Assembly: GCA_003635255.1 (NCBI GenBank)
Contig: PYJC01000056.1
Coordinates: forward strand, 1 to 42,970
Source: Candidatus Poribacteria bacterium
GTDB taxonomy: Bacteria > Poribacteria > WGA-4E > WGA-3G
Direction of reading: 5' to 3'
Length of the DNA stretch: 42,970 nt
Both the position numbers and the translations under genes were made by a program. Below are positions 1 through 8,130 of the stretch, piece by piece. Position 1 is the first letter of the stretch, and each line of letters opens with the position of its first letter. The notes beneath the pieces are model-generated. The model did no database searches. It saw only the letters and a program-made list of their open reading frames with translations, and was not told the DNA's origin.

Positions 1-56
1 GTTTTGGAAGGGTTTTCATGTCTGAAGTTCTCAAAAAAGGTTTTCGTGTAAAATCC

Positions 57-146
57 GGTTCGGTTGCAAACCGAACCTACCGGGCCTGGAGTTGAAACGG
101 TTTTTCTTCTCAAATTGACACTTATGGTGCGGTTCCAAACCGCACC
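57..146. repeat. Two copies of a dispersed palindromic repeat
   Basis: Two short perfect inverted repeats stand about 70 bp apart. In the first, the 9-bp arms GGTTCGGTT and AACCGAACC are at 57-65 and 69-77. In the second, GGTGCGGTT and AACCGCACC are at 126-134 and 138-146. Both are followed by CTACCGG, so on the minus strand they read CCGGTAGG plus a hairpin. The arms differ between copies (TTCG versus TGCG) but each copy pairs perfectly. Other members with the GTAGG flank occur at 6510, 13430, 18718 and 35866. A dispersed extragenic palindrome family is inferred. Confidence 0.7.
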
Positions 147-326
147 TACCGGTCTTGGGGCCACGAGGTTGTTTTCTCTAAAATTGACACTTATGGTGAT
201 AATTTATGAAACACCCTCATGTAACTAACCCAAGTTGCTACTTAAAAAATTATAGATGTTCAGATCCGGATTTGCTTGAACCTCTCCCGAATTTTTCCGC
301 ATTTTTCAAATCACACAAAGTTTAAT

Positions 327-355
327 TTGACACATAAGTTAAATTTAAGTATAAT
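327..355 (+). promoter_or_regulatory. Sigma-70-type promoter, copy 1
   Basis: TTGACA at 327-332 and TATAAT at 350-355 are separated by 17 bp, a perfect consensus. It is the first of three similar promoters in tandem upstream of the gene at 985. Confidence 0.75.
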
Positions 356-566
356 TACGTAACTTAAATTATAAAATTATCTAATAATTATATGTGTTAA
401 TTATGGCTTTTGGCGATTGAATCAGTATTTCGCTGAGGTAACAACTTGGATCATGTAACTAACTAACCCAAGTTGCCACTTACCCGAAGGACTATATGTA
501 TTTAGATCACATTTTGCTTAATATCACTCGGATTCCTTCTCATTTTGGAATCATACGCTAATTTTA

Positions 567-595
567 TTGACTCATACATCAAATTTGAGTATAAT
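567..595 (+). promoter_or_regulatory. Sigma-70-type promoter, copy 2
   Basis: TTGACT at 567-572 and TATAAT at 590-595 have a 17-bp spacer. The spacer resembles that of copy 1 (both contain a CATA start and AAATTTRAG before the -10 box), which indicates duplication. Confidence 0.75.
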
Positions 596-756
596 TAATG
601 ATATGAGGACAAGTGATTTTTAACTAAAAATTTACATAATATGTCTTGATACCATTTTTGTGAACGGATTTGTATTTTCGTTTAGGTCGCAACTTAGGTT
701 AACTAACTACCGAAAACTGAACGGCCCCGCTCTTTGGCATTTGGCAGTAAAAAAAA

Positions 757-785
757 TTGACACAATAGTAAAAATATGTTATAAT
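757..785 (+). promoter_or_regulatory. Sigma-70-type promoter, copy 3, proximal to the TonB-like gene
   Basis: TTGACA at 757-762 and TATAAT at 780-785 have a 17-bp spacer. A start near 792 would give a leader of about 190 nt to the ATG at 985. The leader carries the GTTTCGG/CCGAAAC hairpin near its end. Confidence 0.75.
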
Positions 786-984
786 TAGAATACATTTGCG
801 CTAAAATTGAGGATTTTTACCACATTTTGTGAGTCTTATTAAACATTTTGGTAGTACTTGACGTTATAAGTACTTACAAATCAAAAATAGTTAAGCATTT
901 TTTGCAACGCCAGTTTCGGTTAGGTCTCACATAATAGCCTTAATGCCGAAACGATCCCTCTTCTGTTTATAGGAGGAAAAGCGA

Positions 985-1938
985 ATGAATAGCAGATCTG
1001 CTGGCATGCTCAGTCAAATGCGAGAACGTCGCGCGGAACGAAAAAAACCGAAGCGTTTTGTCGCATTGAAGAAAGTTTCGCTAGATCCCACCCAACAGCG
1101 CAACATTTCTACGGCACAAGCAAACTTGCCAAAGCACCCCATCACGCAGAGACATATTGGACGAAGCTCCACTGCATTTTCAGTTGCTATGGCTTTTCAT
1201 GGCCTTATCGCAATTTTCATTGGTCTCTTCGTTATTGTCGATCGGATTGAACACGAGGGTGAAGTATTTAATGTGAGTATGGTCGTAGAAGAATCAAAAA
1301 CGAAACGCCGACTCATACGTAGGAAAACAACGCAGTTTGACTCAAAAACGCAACAGCAAAAACCCGTTTTCAAGCAACCCTTAAGGACCAATACTGCCCA
1401 ATTGCCTTCAACGGATGGGTTCACAATCCCTGAGGGTCCAGAAACAGCGTTCGACCTCACAACACCTGACACCAGTCAAGGTCCCGCGCTCATAGATGTT
1501 GACCGGAATTTTGTACAACCGACGACAACAATCGAACCTGAAACAAAGGCACCCGGCTTTGAATTAGAGCGCGAAGCACCAACACTGATGGATAAACTCG
1601 AAACCCCTGCACCCGATGGAGCCCTTGGAGCGGGTAACATTGACATTACCCCCGAGTCACAGACTGTTCTTCCCACGTATAAAATTAAAGTGAAGCCGAA
1701 GTATCCAGAAAATGCTAAGAAAGCAGGGAAGGAAGGCACTGTTCTTTTGCAAGCAACCATTGACGAAAATGGTATTCCAAAAGACATTGTAGCATTGACA
1801 AACCTCGGATTTGGGTTCGAGGCAGCAGCAATTGAGGCACTGAAAAAAGCGACTTTTCGCCCAGCGACGAAGGCCGGAAAGCCTATCACTCTTGAGAAGG
1901 TTCAAATACCTTACGAGTTTAAACTTGAAGAGGACTAA
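985..1938 (+). CDS. TonB-like energy-transducing protein
   Basis: This is a 317-residue protein with TonB architecture. It has a basic cytoplasmic N-terminus (residues 1-60), one membrane segment at about 63-85, a long Pro/Thr-rich periplasmic linker, and a TonB C-terminal domain from about 228 to the end (PKYPENAKKAGKEG, then an IDENG turn and an AAIEALKKATFRPA helix). The family couples inner-membrane energy to outer-membrane receptors; ExbB/ExbD are not in this window. The N-terminal extension before the helix is longer than in classical TonB. A strong AGGAGG lies 8 bases before the ATG. The same C-terminal domain recurs fused to a lipoprotein at 11394. The family call is firm; the transported substrate is unknown. 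Confidence 0.85.
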   Translation: MNSRSAGMLSQMRERRAERKKPKRFVALKKVSLDPTQQRNISTAQANLPKHPITQRHIGRSSTAFSVAMAFHGLIAIFIGLFVIVDRIEHEGEVFNVSMVVEESKTKRRLIRRKTTQFDSKTQQQKPVFKQPLRTNTAQLPSTDGFTIPEGPETAFDLTTPDTSQGPALIDVDRNFVQPTTTIEPETKAPGFELEREAPTLMDKLETPAPDGALGAGNIDITPESQTVLPTYKIKVKPKYPENAKKAGKEGTVLLQATIDENGIPKDIVALTNLGFGFEAAAIEALKKATFRPATKAGKPITLEKVQIPYEFKLEED

Positions 1939-1995
1939 GCATATCGTTTGCAAGCGCCAATAGATATAGCCGTATCTGTTTACACATATCAAATT

Positions 1996-2757
1996 TTAGT
2001 CAATTTTCAGCAATCCTTTGGCTGCGAAGTTACGCACTAAACTGACAACGGATTGGCGAGCCGTATCGGCGATCTGTGTCTGTTCAAAGGTTAATTGAGC
2101 AGTTTCTGTCTCAACAGCCTCTGATTGCGATGCCGACATATTTTCAAAGAATCGATCGTGAACCACAGCTGGAGCATTGTGTAAGGCAAGCGCTAAGGTG
2201 GGTTTGTCTAATACTTGCAGGATAGTTTTGATCGCCTCATCTCCCAAATTACTCAGGTCTTCAAAGGTAAACAATCTCTCAGAAACGCTATCCGCTACCC
2301 CCGGTTGTCTCTCACCCAACACTTCCAACAACCGGTTCTGATCTGCTATATCCATATGGGATAACAATTGGGCAAGGTTCGCTGTACCCGCACCCAAAAA
2401 GGTCGTCCTTTGGAGTGTCTCCTTAATCTTAGCGACCAGTTCGTCCCAGACTTGTGTCGCGCGTTCGGCATCAACGATCTCTGTTGTTGTCACCTTCTCA
2501 GCAATGCTTATCTGTTTATTAAAAGGCAGCATCGCAAAAATTTTTCCCGTGTGCGAGGCAAGCGTACTTCCAGCGGATTCACCCTTCAACTGCCCGCACA
2601 TCACAAAAAATAGAGCAGCGTCGCTATCATCTATACCTTGGAACGCTGCCAAAACAACCTGTGGGGGTGTCTCATCAAGTAAAACCGTCAACGTTTGTAG
2701 CGCAGCCTCATCTAAAAATGGAGGCGTAGGTTGTGAGTCTGTATTAGGAACCGACAC
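1996..2757 (-). CDS. FliG-like protein, orphan
   Basis: The product is a soluble protein of 253 residues, starting at GTG 2757. Residues from about 120 to 250 match the middle and C-terminal domains of the flagellar switch protein FliG: a GTANLAQLLSHMD segment, RLFTFEDLSNL, an ALALHNAP helix, FFENMSASQSE and a VVSLVRN-type terminal helix. Residues 15-60 resemble the FliG N-terminal helical repeat. No other flagellar gene is present in the window, so a motility role is unsupported; a scaffold or switch role is possible. The GTG start is chosen because AAGGAG (2764-2769) stands 6 bases before it; an upstream TTG at 2781 would bury that site. It overlaps the purM stop by 14 bases, which suggests translational coupling. 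Confidence 0.65.
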   Translation of the reverse strand: MSVPNTDSQPTPPFLDEAALQTLTVLLDETPPQVVLAAFQGIDDSDAALFFVMCGQLKGESAGSTLASHTGKIFAMLPFNKQISIAEKVTTTEIVDAERATQVWDELVAKIKETLQRTTFLGAGTANLAQLLSHMDIADQNRLLEVLGERQPGVADSVSERLFTFEDLSNLGDEAIKTILQVLDKPTLALALHNAPAVVHDRFFENMSASQSEAVETETAQLTFEQTQIADTARQSVVSLVRNFAAKGLLKID

Positions 2758-3784
2758 CTTGCACTCCTTTTTCACCGGCAACCACTTCGCCGATCAAGTA
2801 AGTGGATTCCCCAGATGCGTTAAGCGACGCTAAAGCAGCATCAACAGCATCAGGCGCGAGGACCACTACCATCCCGATTCCCATATTAAAAACCCTATAC
2901 ATTTCTGCCGCTTCAACATCGCCTTTCTCCTGCAAAAAAGGGAAAATCGGTGGCAGCTCCCACGTTCCTTTCTGAATATCGGCTACACATCCATCTGGCA
3001 GAATTCGCAGTACATTCGCAGGCAATCCACCACCGGTGATATGAGCTACCCCTTTAATCTCACATACCCTACGAAGTTCCAGAATAGATCTCACGTAACT
3101 CCTGTGGCACTCAAGCAAGGCATCTCCCACTGTCGCAGAAAGTTCAGGCAAGTAAGTATCAACATCATAGCCACACCTGTCAAATACAATGCGGCGGACG
3201 AGTGAAAAGCCGTTGGTATGTAAACCTGTCGAACCTAATCCGATGAGTTGATCACCCGGTGCTATCCGCTCTCCGGTAATTACAGCGGTTTTCTCAACCG
3301 CGCCGACAACAGTCCCGACCAAATCGTACTCACCCAGCGTATAAATATCCGACAACTCCGCAATTTCACCACCGATTAACGCACAACCGATCTCTCGGCA
3401 CCCTGCTGCGAGACCTGATATGATACCTTCAATTACCGCTGGCTCTACCTTGCTGATACCGATATAATCTAAAAAGAAAAGTGGTTCCGCGCCCTGAACA
3501 ACAACATCGTTACCGCAATGGGCGACAATATCATAGCCAACGGTATCGTGTCGTCCAACTTTAAAGGCAACCTTGAGTTTTGTGCCAACACTATCCGTAC
3601 TGGAAACAAGAACCGGTTCTCGATACGTTTTGAGAGCAAAAAGTCCACCGAAACTTCCAACGTCGCTGAGCACCTCCGGACGGTAGGTGGTCTGGACAAG
3701 CTTCTTAAGCCGTGCTATCGCTTCAGACTCCGCTTCAAATGAGACCCCGGCATCGGCGTACGTTAACTGCTTTTTATCTGCCAT
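2744..3784 (-). CDS. purM: Phosphoribosylformylglycinamidine cyclo-ligase (AIR synthetase)
   Basis: This 346-residue protein has family-typical length. It catalyses ATP-dependent closure of FGAM to aminoimidazole ribonucleotide in de novo purine synthesis. Recognisable segments are the N-terminal YADAGVSFEAE, the SFGGLFAL and VLVSSTDSVGTKLK strand-loop, GGEIAELSDIY, the GLGSTGLHTNGFSLVR motif, and the C-terminal HITGGGLPANVLRILP and VFNMGIGMV. It lies downstream of purF with one small membrane protein gene between; its start overlaps the end of that gene by 11 bases, and its end overlaps the FliG-like gene. The cluster therefore reads as one minus-strand operon. Confidence 0.95.
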   Translation of the reverse strand: MADKKQLTYADAGVSFEAESEAIARLKKLVQTTYRPEVLSDVGSFGGLFALKTYREPVLVSSTDSVGTKLKVAFKVGRHDTVGYDIVAHCGNDVVVQGAEPLFFLDYIGISKVEPAVIEGIISGLAAGCREIGCALIGGEIAELSDIYTLGEYDLVGTVVGAVEKTAVITGERIAPGDQLIGLGSTGLHTNGFSLVRRIVFDRCGYDVDTYLPELSATVGDALLECHRSYVRSILELRRVCEIKGVAHITGGGLPANVLRILPDGCVADIQKGTWELPPIFPFLQEKGDVEAAEMYRVFNMGIGMVVVLAPDAVDAALASLNASGESTYLIGEVVAGEKGVQGVGS

Positions 3785-4091
3785 CTGATTTTTCTTGTTC
3801 CTTCAATAATTGCTTACGAAGAGGGGAAACACTCTTCCTCGGTCTTAAGAGACTAACAACCAACACAACACCACTAATACCCAATGCCATGAGCACACCG
3901 ATCTCTTCCGCAACGTCTGCCTTCATATCAGGTTGCACCTTCTCAATAACGACCGGAAGAACCCGACTCAAAACCATGCCAATGATGGCACAAATAAGTA
4001 GAGAAATAAGCGTATTTCGTCCTTGCGGTGTGCCTATTGGATTTGGTTTTTTCTGGTTACCACTTTTTTGATTCTGCCTGAAAATCAGCAT
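3774..4091 (-). CDS. Small membrane protein between purF and purM
   Basis: This 105-residue protein has no family I recognise. It has a basic N-terminus (about 1-25), a hydrophobic segment at about 28-48 (LISLLICAIIGMVLSRVLPVV), an acidic stretch, a second hydrophobic segment at about 65-83, and a basic tail. This predicts a two-helix inner-membrane protein with both ends in the cytoplasm. AAGGA stands 7 bases before the ATG. It overlaps the purM start by 11 bases and lies about 40 bases after purF, so it is probably co-transcribed. No role in purine synthesis can be read from the sequence. Confidence 0.6.
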   Translation of the reverse strand: MLIFRQNQKSGNQKKPNPIGTPQGRNTLISLLICAIIGMVLSRVLPVVIEKVQPDMKADVAEEIGVLMALGISGVVLVVSLLRPRKSVSPLRKQLLKEQEKSDGR

Positions 4092-4131
4092 AAAAATTTC
4101 CTTGTAGTTGCTAACCGATATTAAGCATCAG

Positions 4132-5541
4132 TTAATCTACGATCAACGGAAGTTGTTCCGAAGATTCTTCCACAAGCGGAATCGGATACTCTCCATCAAA
4201 ACAGGTGGTGCAAAAATCCTGAGGTGCCTTCACTGAGTTTAGCAATCCTTCAATGCTCAAATAACCGAGACTATCAGCGCGGATGTACTTACGAATCTCC
4301 TCAATCGTATGTGAACTGGCAATCAATTCACCACGTGTCGGTGTGTCTACACCATAGAAACACGGGAACTTATTCGGAGGCGATGCAATTCGGAGGTGTA
4401 CAGCCGTCGCGCCACCTTGACGAACGATTTTAATAAGTTTCCTGCTATTTGTCCCCCGCATAATAGAATCATCTACAAGCACAACCCGTTTCCCGCGCAA
4501 CACATCGCGTATCGGGTTCAACTTCACTTTTACCATCAGTTCCCGGATATCCTGCGTCGGGTTCATGAAAGAGCGGCCAACGAAAGGGTTCCGTGACAAC
4601 CCTAAATCGAACGGAATGCCAGACTCCTCAGCGTATCCGAGCGCAGCAATCGTCGCGGAATCAGGCACCGGGATTACAACATCCGCTTTGACCGGGTGTT
4701 CGCGCGCCAGCTGCCTGCCGAACTCTCGGCGCGGGTTGTTCACACTGTGTCCGAACATCATGCTATCCGGCCGCGCCAGATAGATATATTCAAAGATACA
4801 CTGCGATAACTCTGACTGCCGCTTATGAGAACGCAACGATTCTAAACCGCGATGCACAGAACGTGTAAAGACCAATTCCCCAGGTTCCACTTCACGGATC
4901 GGCTCTGCTTCAATGACATCAAACGCGCACGTCTCGGAGGCTAACACATACGCCTCCCCTAACTTACCGATCCACAACGGTCGAAACCCATGCGCATCGC
5001 GGGCACCCATCAGCATGGCCTTATCCATGCATACAAACGAGTACGCACCGGCTACACTCCGCATCGCGTCAACGATTCTGTGCTCTAATGCCTGTTTCCG
5101 AGAATGCGCTATCAAATGGAAAATGACCTCTGTGTCCAAACTTGTACTGAAAATAGAACCCGCATTTTCCAAATGATTCCGAACTTGCACCGCATTGACA
5201 AGATTACCGTTGTGACCAAGCGCAAGCGGACCCTGTTTGTAATTCCGAACTAATGGCTGAGCATTCTCAAGCGTGCTCGCACCCGCTGTTGAGTACCGGT
5301 TATGCCCAATAGCAATATGCCCCTTCAGTTTCGCTAAAGCCTCAGCACTAAATACAGAGTGCACAAGCCCCATGCCGTGGTGATACGTAAATTTCTCGCC
5401 ATCTGATGCGACAATGCCGCTGCTCTCTTGCCCTCGATGCTGAAGGGCGCGTAACCCTAAATAGGTCAATTCTACCGCTCTCGGATGACCAAAGACACCG
5501 AAGACACCACATTCGTCCTTCGGTTTATCATCATATTGCAT
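4132..5541 (-). CDS. purF: Amidophosphoribosyltransferase
   Basis: This enzyme (469 residues from ATG 5541) catalyses the first committed step of purine synthesis, PRPP plus glutamine to phosphoribosylamine. The N-terminal Ntn glutaminase begins DECGVFGVFGH after a 10-residue leader that would be cleaved to expose the catalytic Cys; LRALQHRGQESSGI and the GHNRYSTAG motif follow. The phosphoribosyltransferase half has the PRPP loop VVLVDDSIMRGTN. Cysteines in FPCFYG and FCTTCFDG match the Fe-S-bearing Bacillus-type enzymes. A longer reading from ATG 5565 is possible, but the GGAGG at 5556-5560 would then lie inside the gene; its 14-base spacing to 5541 is long, so the start is uncertain. Confidence 0.93.
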   Translation of the reverse strand: MQYDDKPKDECGVFGVFGHPRAVELTYLGLRALQHRGQESSGIVASDGEKFTYHHGMGLVHSVFSAEALAKLKGHIAIGHNRYSTAGASTLENAQPLVRNYKQGPLALGHNGNLVNAVQVRNHLENAGSIFSTSLDTEVIFHLIAHSRKQALEHRIVDAMRSVAGAYSFVCMDKAMLMGARDAHGFRPLWIGKLGEAYVLASETCAFDVIEAEPIREVEPGELVFTRSVHRGLESLRSHKRQSELSQCIFEYIYLARPDSMMFGHSVNNPRREFGRQLAREHPVKADVVIPVPDSATIAALGYAEESGIPFDLGLSRNPFVGRSFMNPTQDIRELMVKVKLNPIRDVLRGKRVVLVDDSIMRGTNSRKLIKIVRQGGATAVHLRIASPPNKFPCFYGVDTPTRGELIASSHTIEEIRKYIRADSLGYLSIEGLLNSVKAPQDFCTTCFDGEYPIPLVEESSEQLPLIVD

Positions 5542-5671
5542 TTTGATGGATAAAACCTCCAGCATACGCTCTTAAATTTTCGCAACTCGTTATTGAGGAA
5601 GTCTTTCGCAAATTTACGCTTGTTCTGCACTCGCTCCCGTCCCTCCCACGATCACTAACCCATATCAATCC

Positions 5672-5748
5672 CAATATCGCGCATCGATAGGGACAACTCT
5701 AACCTATCATCGCAATATCGTGCGCCGATAAGGACAACTCTAACCTAT
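5672..5748. repeat. Imperfect 36-bp direct repeat at the 3' end of a membrane-protein gene
   Basis: CAATATCG..C..CGATA.GGACAACTCTAACCTAT occurs at 5672-5707 and again at 5713-5748, offset by 41 bp. One copy lies inside the end of the minus-strand gene 5699-6250; the other straddles and passes its stop. A third, partial CGATAGGGACA is near 5764. A local tandem duplication that redefined the C-terminus is inferred. Confidence 0.65.
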
Positions 5749-6250
5749 ACCCCACTATCGCACCGATAGGGACAGCAAGGACATACCAAATTTCGACCGG
5801 TAAACCTACGGACACCCACCCGCGCATCGGTAACGAAATAATATACGCGAGTGTCTTAAGCACAGGGATTAGCAACGCCAAGATCAAGTTTGGCTTGCCA
5901 AATATCTCCCACGGCACATTAAGAAGCGCAAGCAAACCAACAACAGCAGGTGGCCCCAAAAATGCGCCCGAACAGAGCGGTTTCAACGGAATATCAATAC
6001 CGAATTTCTGACTCACAAAGCGTATCCCTACGCTCGCTCCCACAATTACGACACCATACGTGATAAGCAGCGAGATGAGCAGAAATAAACCTACCCAGAA
6101 ACCGTGATTGACTCGATCCCCGAGCAGCACCTGCCAAATAAAATTCTCAAATATAAACAGGCAAACCCAACCACCGACCAGTCCAATGACACCTCCAGTA
6201 ACAATCTGCCCAAGGGTTAACGTAATACTATGCTTTTTCATACCTTCCAT
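5699..6250 (-). CDS. Polytopic inner-membrane protein of unknown function
   Basis: This 183-residue, very hydrophobic protein has about five predicted membrane segments: near residues 13-32, 53-80, 95-110, 120-140 and 150-168. They are separated by short loops, and two segments are rich in Gly (GGVIGLVGGWV, SGAFLGPPAVVGLLAL). I recognise no domain. The start ATG at 6250 follows an AGAGAG stretch; a second ATG three codons on has no better spacing. A consensus minus-strand promoter lies at 6280-6308, so the gene is probably monocistronic. Its last codons are part of a duplicated 36-bp repeat, so the C-terminus may differ from that of relatives. Confidence 0.6.
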   Translation of the reverse strand: MEGMKKHSITLTLGQIVTGGVIGLVGGWVCLFIFENFIWQVLLGDRVNHGFWVGLFLLISLLITYGVVIVGASVGIRFVSQKFGIDIPLKPLCSGAFLGPPAVVGLLALLNVPWEIFGKPNLILALLIPVLKTLAYIISLPMRGWVSVGLPVEIWYVLAVPIGAIVGYRLELSLSAHDIAMIG

Positions 6251-6279
6251 CCAATTCTCTCTATAAATATAGTAACTCT

Positions 6280-6308
6280 ATTGTATCACGTTGCAACATT
6301 ATTGTCAA
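6280..6308 (-). promoter_or_regulatory. Promoter of the minus-strand membrane-protein gene
   Basis: Read on the minus strand, TTGACA (6303-6308) and TACAAT (6280-6285) are separated by 17 bp. The start would fall near 6273, giving a leader of about 20 nt to ATG 6250. Confidence 0.7.
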
Positions 6309-6619
6309 AATAATCTTTCTTCAGAATTGGTTTGACACAATTTCAATTTTCCATTAAACTGTTCCCACAAAATGCAGTTCTTATGTTCAATTACGCATCG
6401 TGAGCAGCGGCTTCAGTGCCGTTCCTAAAGAGTAGTTCCTAAACAGTTCTTTTTCTCAGGGTGATTTAGTTTTAAATATTTACTTTAGTTATGTGAATAT
6501 AATTTCCCTGTAGGAGCGAGCTGTGCTCGCGATATTTGAGAAAAAACGTCAACACCTATAAACGAAAATCGAAATCAAAAGCGAAAACTAAATCTTCCTG
6601 TTCTTTTTCTATGTTTCCC
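6309..6619. other. AT-rich intergenic region with one palindromic repeat
   Basis: This stretch between divergent genes has no supported ORF. Its only clear structure is a GTAGGA-flanked palindrome at 6510-6532 (arms GCGAGC and GCTCGC, loop TGT), identical in 27 consecutive bases to the copy near 13430. The left end of the IS607-type element probably lies toward its downstream end, but no boundary is visible. Confidence 0.5.
6510..6532 (+). repeat. GTAGG-flanked palindromic repeat
   Basis: GTAGGA precedes the arms GCGAGC (6516-6521) and GCTCGC (6525-6530), with loop TGT, then GA. It matches the element at 13430-13452 exactly, including bases on either side. Confidence 0.75.
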
Positions 6620-6648
6620 TTGTTTTTTCTGTGTTTTTGTGGTATAAC
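6620..6648 (+). promoter_or_regulatory. Promoter of the recombinase-TnpB fusion, likely leaderless
   Basis: TTGTTT (6620-6625) and TATAAC (6643-6648) are separated by 17 bp. The expected transcription start, about 7 bases after the -10 box, coincides with the ATG at 6655, so the mRNA may have no leader. No Shine-Dalgarno sequence precedes that ATG. Confidence 0.5.
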
Positions 6649-6654
6649 GATAGT

Positions 6655-8130
6655 ATGAAACACTATAAAATACCACGAGAAACATCGGCGATTCTCGGTA
6701 TTTCGATAGATAGACTCCGACGCTTAGCAGAGAACGGCACAATCTCTACTATTGGGACGCCAGGTGGACAAAAGCATTATGATGTGCAAGGATATTTGGA
6801 TGAGCAAACCGGAACAGATATTACTACCATTGGATACTGCAGAGTCAGCGGGAAAGGACAAGCGGAGGATCTCGCGTCCCAAGTCGCCTACTTGCAAAAA
6901 CACTACCCGGAAGCAGAAATCATCAAAGACTTCGGTAGCGGTATCAACTTCAAGCGAAAAGGACTTAGAACCTTACTGGAACGCCTCTTGCGAGGTGATA
7001 AACTCCGCGTTGTTGTTGCCCATCGGGATAGACTCGCCCGATTCGGCGGCGAAGCGAAAGACACCCCTAAGAACTTCAAAGGACTTGTCCCGATTGTTTT
7101 TGACCAACTCCCCGAATGGCATGTAGAGACACCGCGCCAAATCAAAGCGGGTGCGGTGATAGATGCGTGTCAGGCGATCAAAAATGCTAAAGTCAAATGC
7201 AAAGAAACCGATAAGTTTCAAAAGGTTTCGTTTCGGTCAAGAAAGAACCCCCGACAGACGCTGTATCTTCGTGCGGATTCCTTGAAGAAAAACGGGTTCT
7301 ATGTACGATTATTGGGACAGATGAAGATGTCAGAACCGTTGCCAGCCAAACCGCAAGGCACTGGTAAGGTGTCAGAACGAGATACGAATGCGGAAGTCAA
7401 GGATTCTCAACTCATCATGGAAAACGGAAGGTATTTTCTGTGTGTGTCTTACGTTGAGAAGAAAAAGACGCGAGAACCAAGCGGTAGAATAGTGGCACTT
7501 GACCCCGGCGTTCGTGATTTTATGACGTTTTTCTCTGAAGATCGCTTCGGTTGGTTAGGTCAGCAGTGTATCAACCGTATTCAAAGGCTTTGTCAACACT
7601 GCGATAATCTCTTATCCCGCGCGACGCAAGAGCAACGCCCGCTACGGCGTGCTTTGCGTAAAGCCGCGAATAGAATAAAGGTAAAAATCCGTAATCTTAT
7701 CGATGAACTTCATAAGAAAATAGCACACTTCCTCGTAACGAATTTTGACATCATTTTGCTTCCCACTTTTGAGACGAAACAGATGACAAAGCGAGGTGCA
7801 CGGAAGTTGCGAAAGAAATCTGTTAGACAGATGTTGACGCTTTCGCATTATCGTTTCAAAGTTTTCTTGAAACACAAAGCGAAAGAATATGGTGCTCAAG
7901 TGATAGATGTCTGTGAAGCGTATACCTCTAAAACGGTGTCTTGGACTGGCGAACTTATCACAAACCTCGGCGGTTCGAGAGTTATCAAGTCATCGGAAGG
8001 TCATCGTATGGATAGGGATTTGAACGGCGCACGTGGGATATTTATTAAAAATGTCGCGCGTGCTTTGACGGTTCGTCCTTGCACTGCGAACCTTGGTGCA
8101 AGCAAGTCGCTTATACCTTCTGCCACGTAG
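6655..8130 (+). CDS. IS607-type serine recombinase fused in frame to TnpB nuclease
   Basis: A single 491-residue reading frame joins two normally separate proteins. Residues 1-50 are a MerR-like helix-turn-helix (SAILGISIDRLRRLAENG) and 57-131 a serine-recombinase domain with the nucleophile motif GYCRVSGKGQ (Ser65) and AHRDRLARFG, as in IS607 TnpA. The recombinase C-terminal part is absent. From about 136 the sequence is TnpB-like, lacking roughly the first 100 residues of a normal TnpB, with RuvC residues Asp283 (ALDPGVRD), Glu373 (LPTFETKQM) and the MDRDLNGARG motif (453-460). The zinc-finger cysteines are missing: TVSWTG and KSSEG stand where CxxC pairs are usual. An internal deletion of an IS607 element is the simplest origin. 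A GTG at 6631 could extend it by 8 residues. Recombinase activity is doubtful. Confidence 0.8.
   Translation: MKHYKIPRETSAILGISIDRLRRLAENGTISTIGTPGGQKHYDVQGYLDEQTGTDITTIGYCRVSGKGQAEDLASQVAYLQKHYPEAEIIKDFGSGINFKRKGLRTLLERLLRGDKLRVVVAHRDRLARFGGEAKDTPKNFKGLVPIVFDQLPEWHVETPRQIKAGAVIDACQAIKNAKVKCKETDKFQKVSFRSRKNPRQTLYLRADSLKKNGFYVRLLGQMKMSEPLPAKPQGTGKVSERDTNAEVKDSQLIMENGRYFLCVSYVEKKKTREPSGRIVALDPGVRDFMTFFSEDRFGWLGQQCINRIQRLCQHCDNLLSRATQEQRPLRRALRKAANRIKVKIRNLIDELHKKIAHFLVTNFDIILLPTFETKQMTKRGARKLRKKSVRQMLTLSHYRFKVFLKHKAKEYGAQVIDVCEAYTSKTVSWTGELITNLGGSRVIKSSEGHRMDRDLNGARGIFIKNVARALTVRPCTANLGASKSLIPSAT

Larger units (their letters stand above)
196..984 (+). repeat. Diverged tandem units with promoters in the leader of the TonB-like gene
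   Basis: This AT-rich non-coding stretch contains repeated, diverged units. The string CATGTAACTAACC..CAAGTTGC.ACTTA occurs near 219 and again near 453, and both copies continue into similar sequence (AGATC, TTTGCTT, CATTTT, AATCA) and then a promoter. A weaker third copy (GGTTAACTAACTACC) is near 694. Promoter spacing is 240 bp and 190 bp. The second unit contains the hairpin CAACTTGG/CCAAGTTG (442-449 with 468-475). The last unit has GTTTCGG/CCGAAAC (913-919 with 946-952) just before the gene. No coding ORF with a ribosome binding site is visible. The units could encode small RNAs or be tandem leaders; this is not resolved. Confidence 0.6.

Noticed and set aside
4224..5176. Several plus-strand ORFs of 66-87 codons within purF
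   Set aside because: They lie antisense to a conserved enzyme gene and show no domains or initiation signals.
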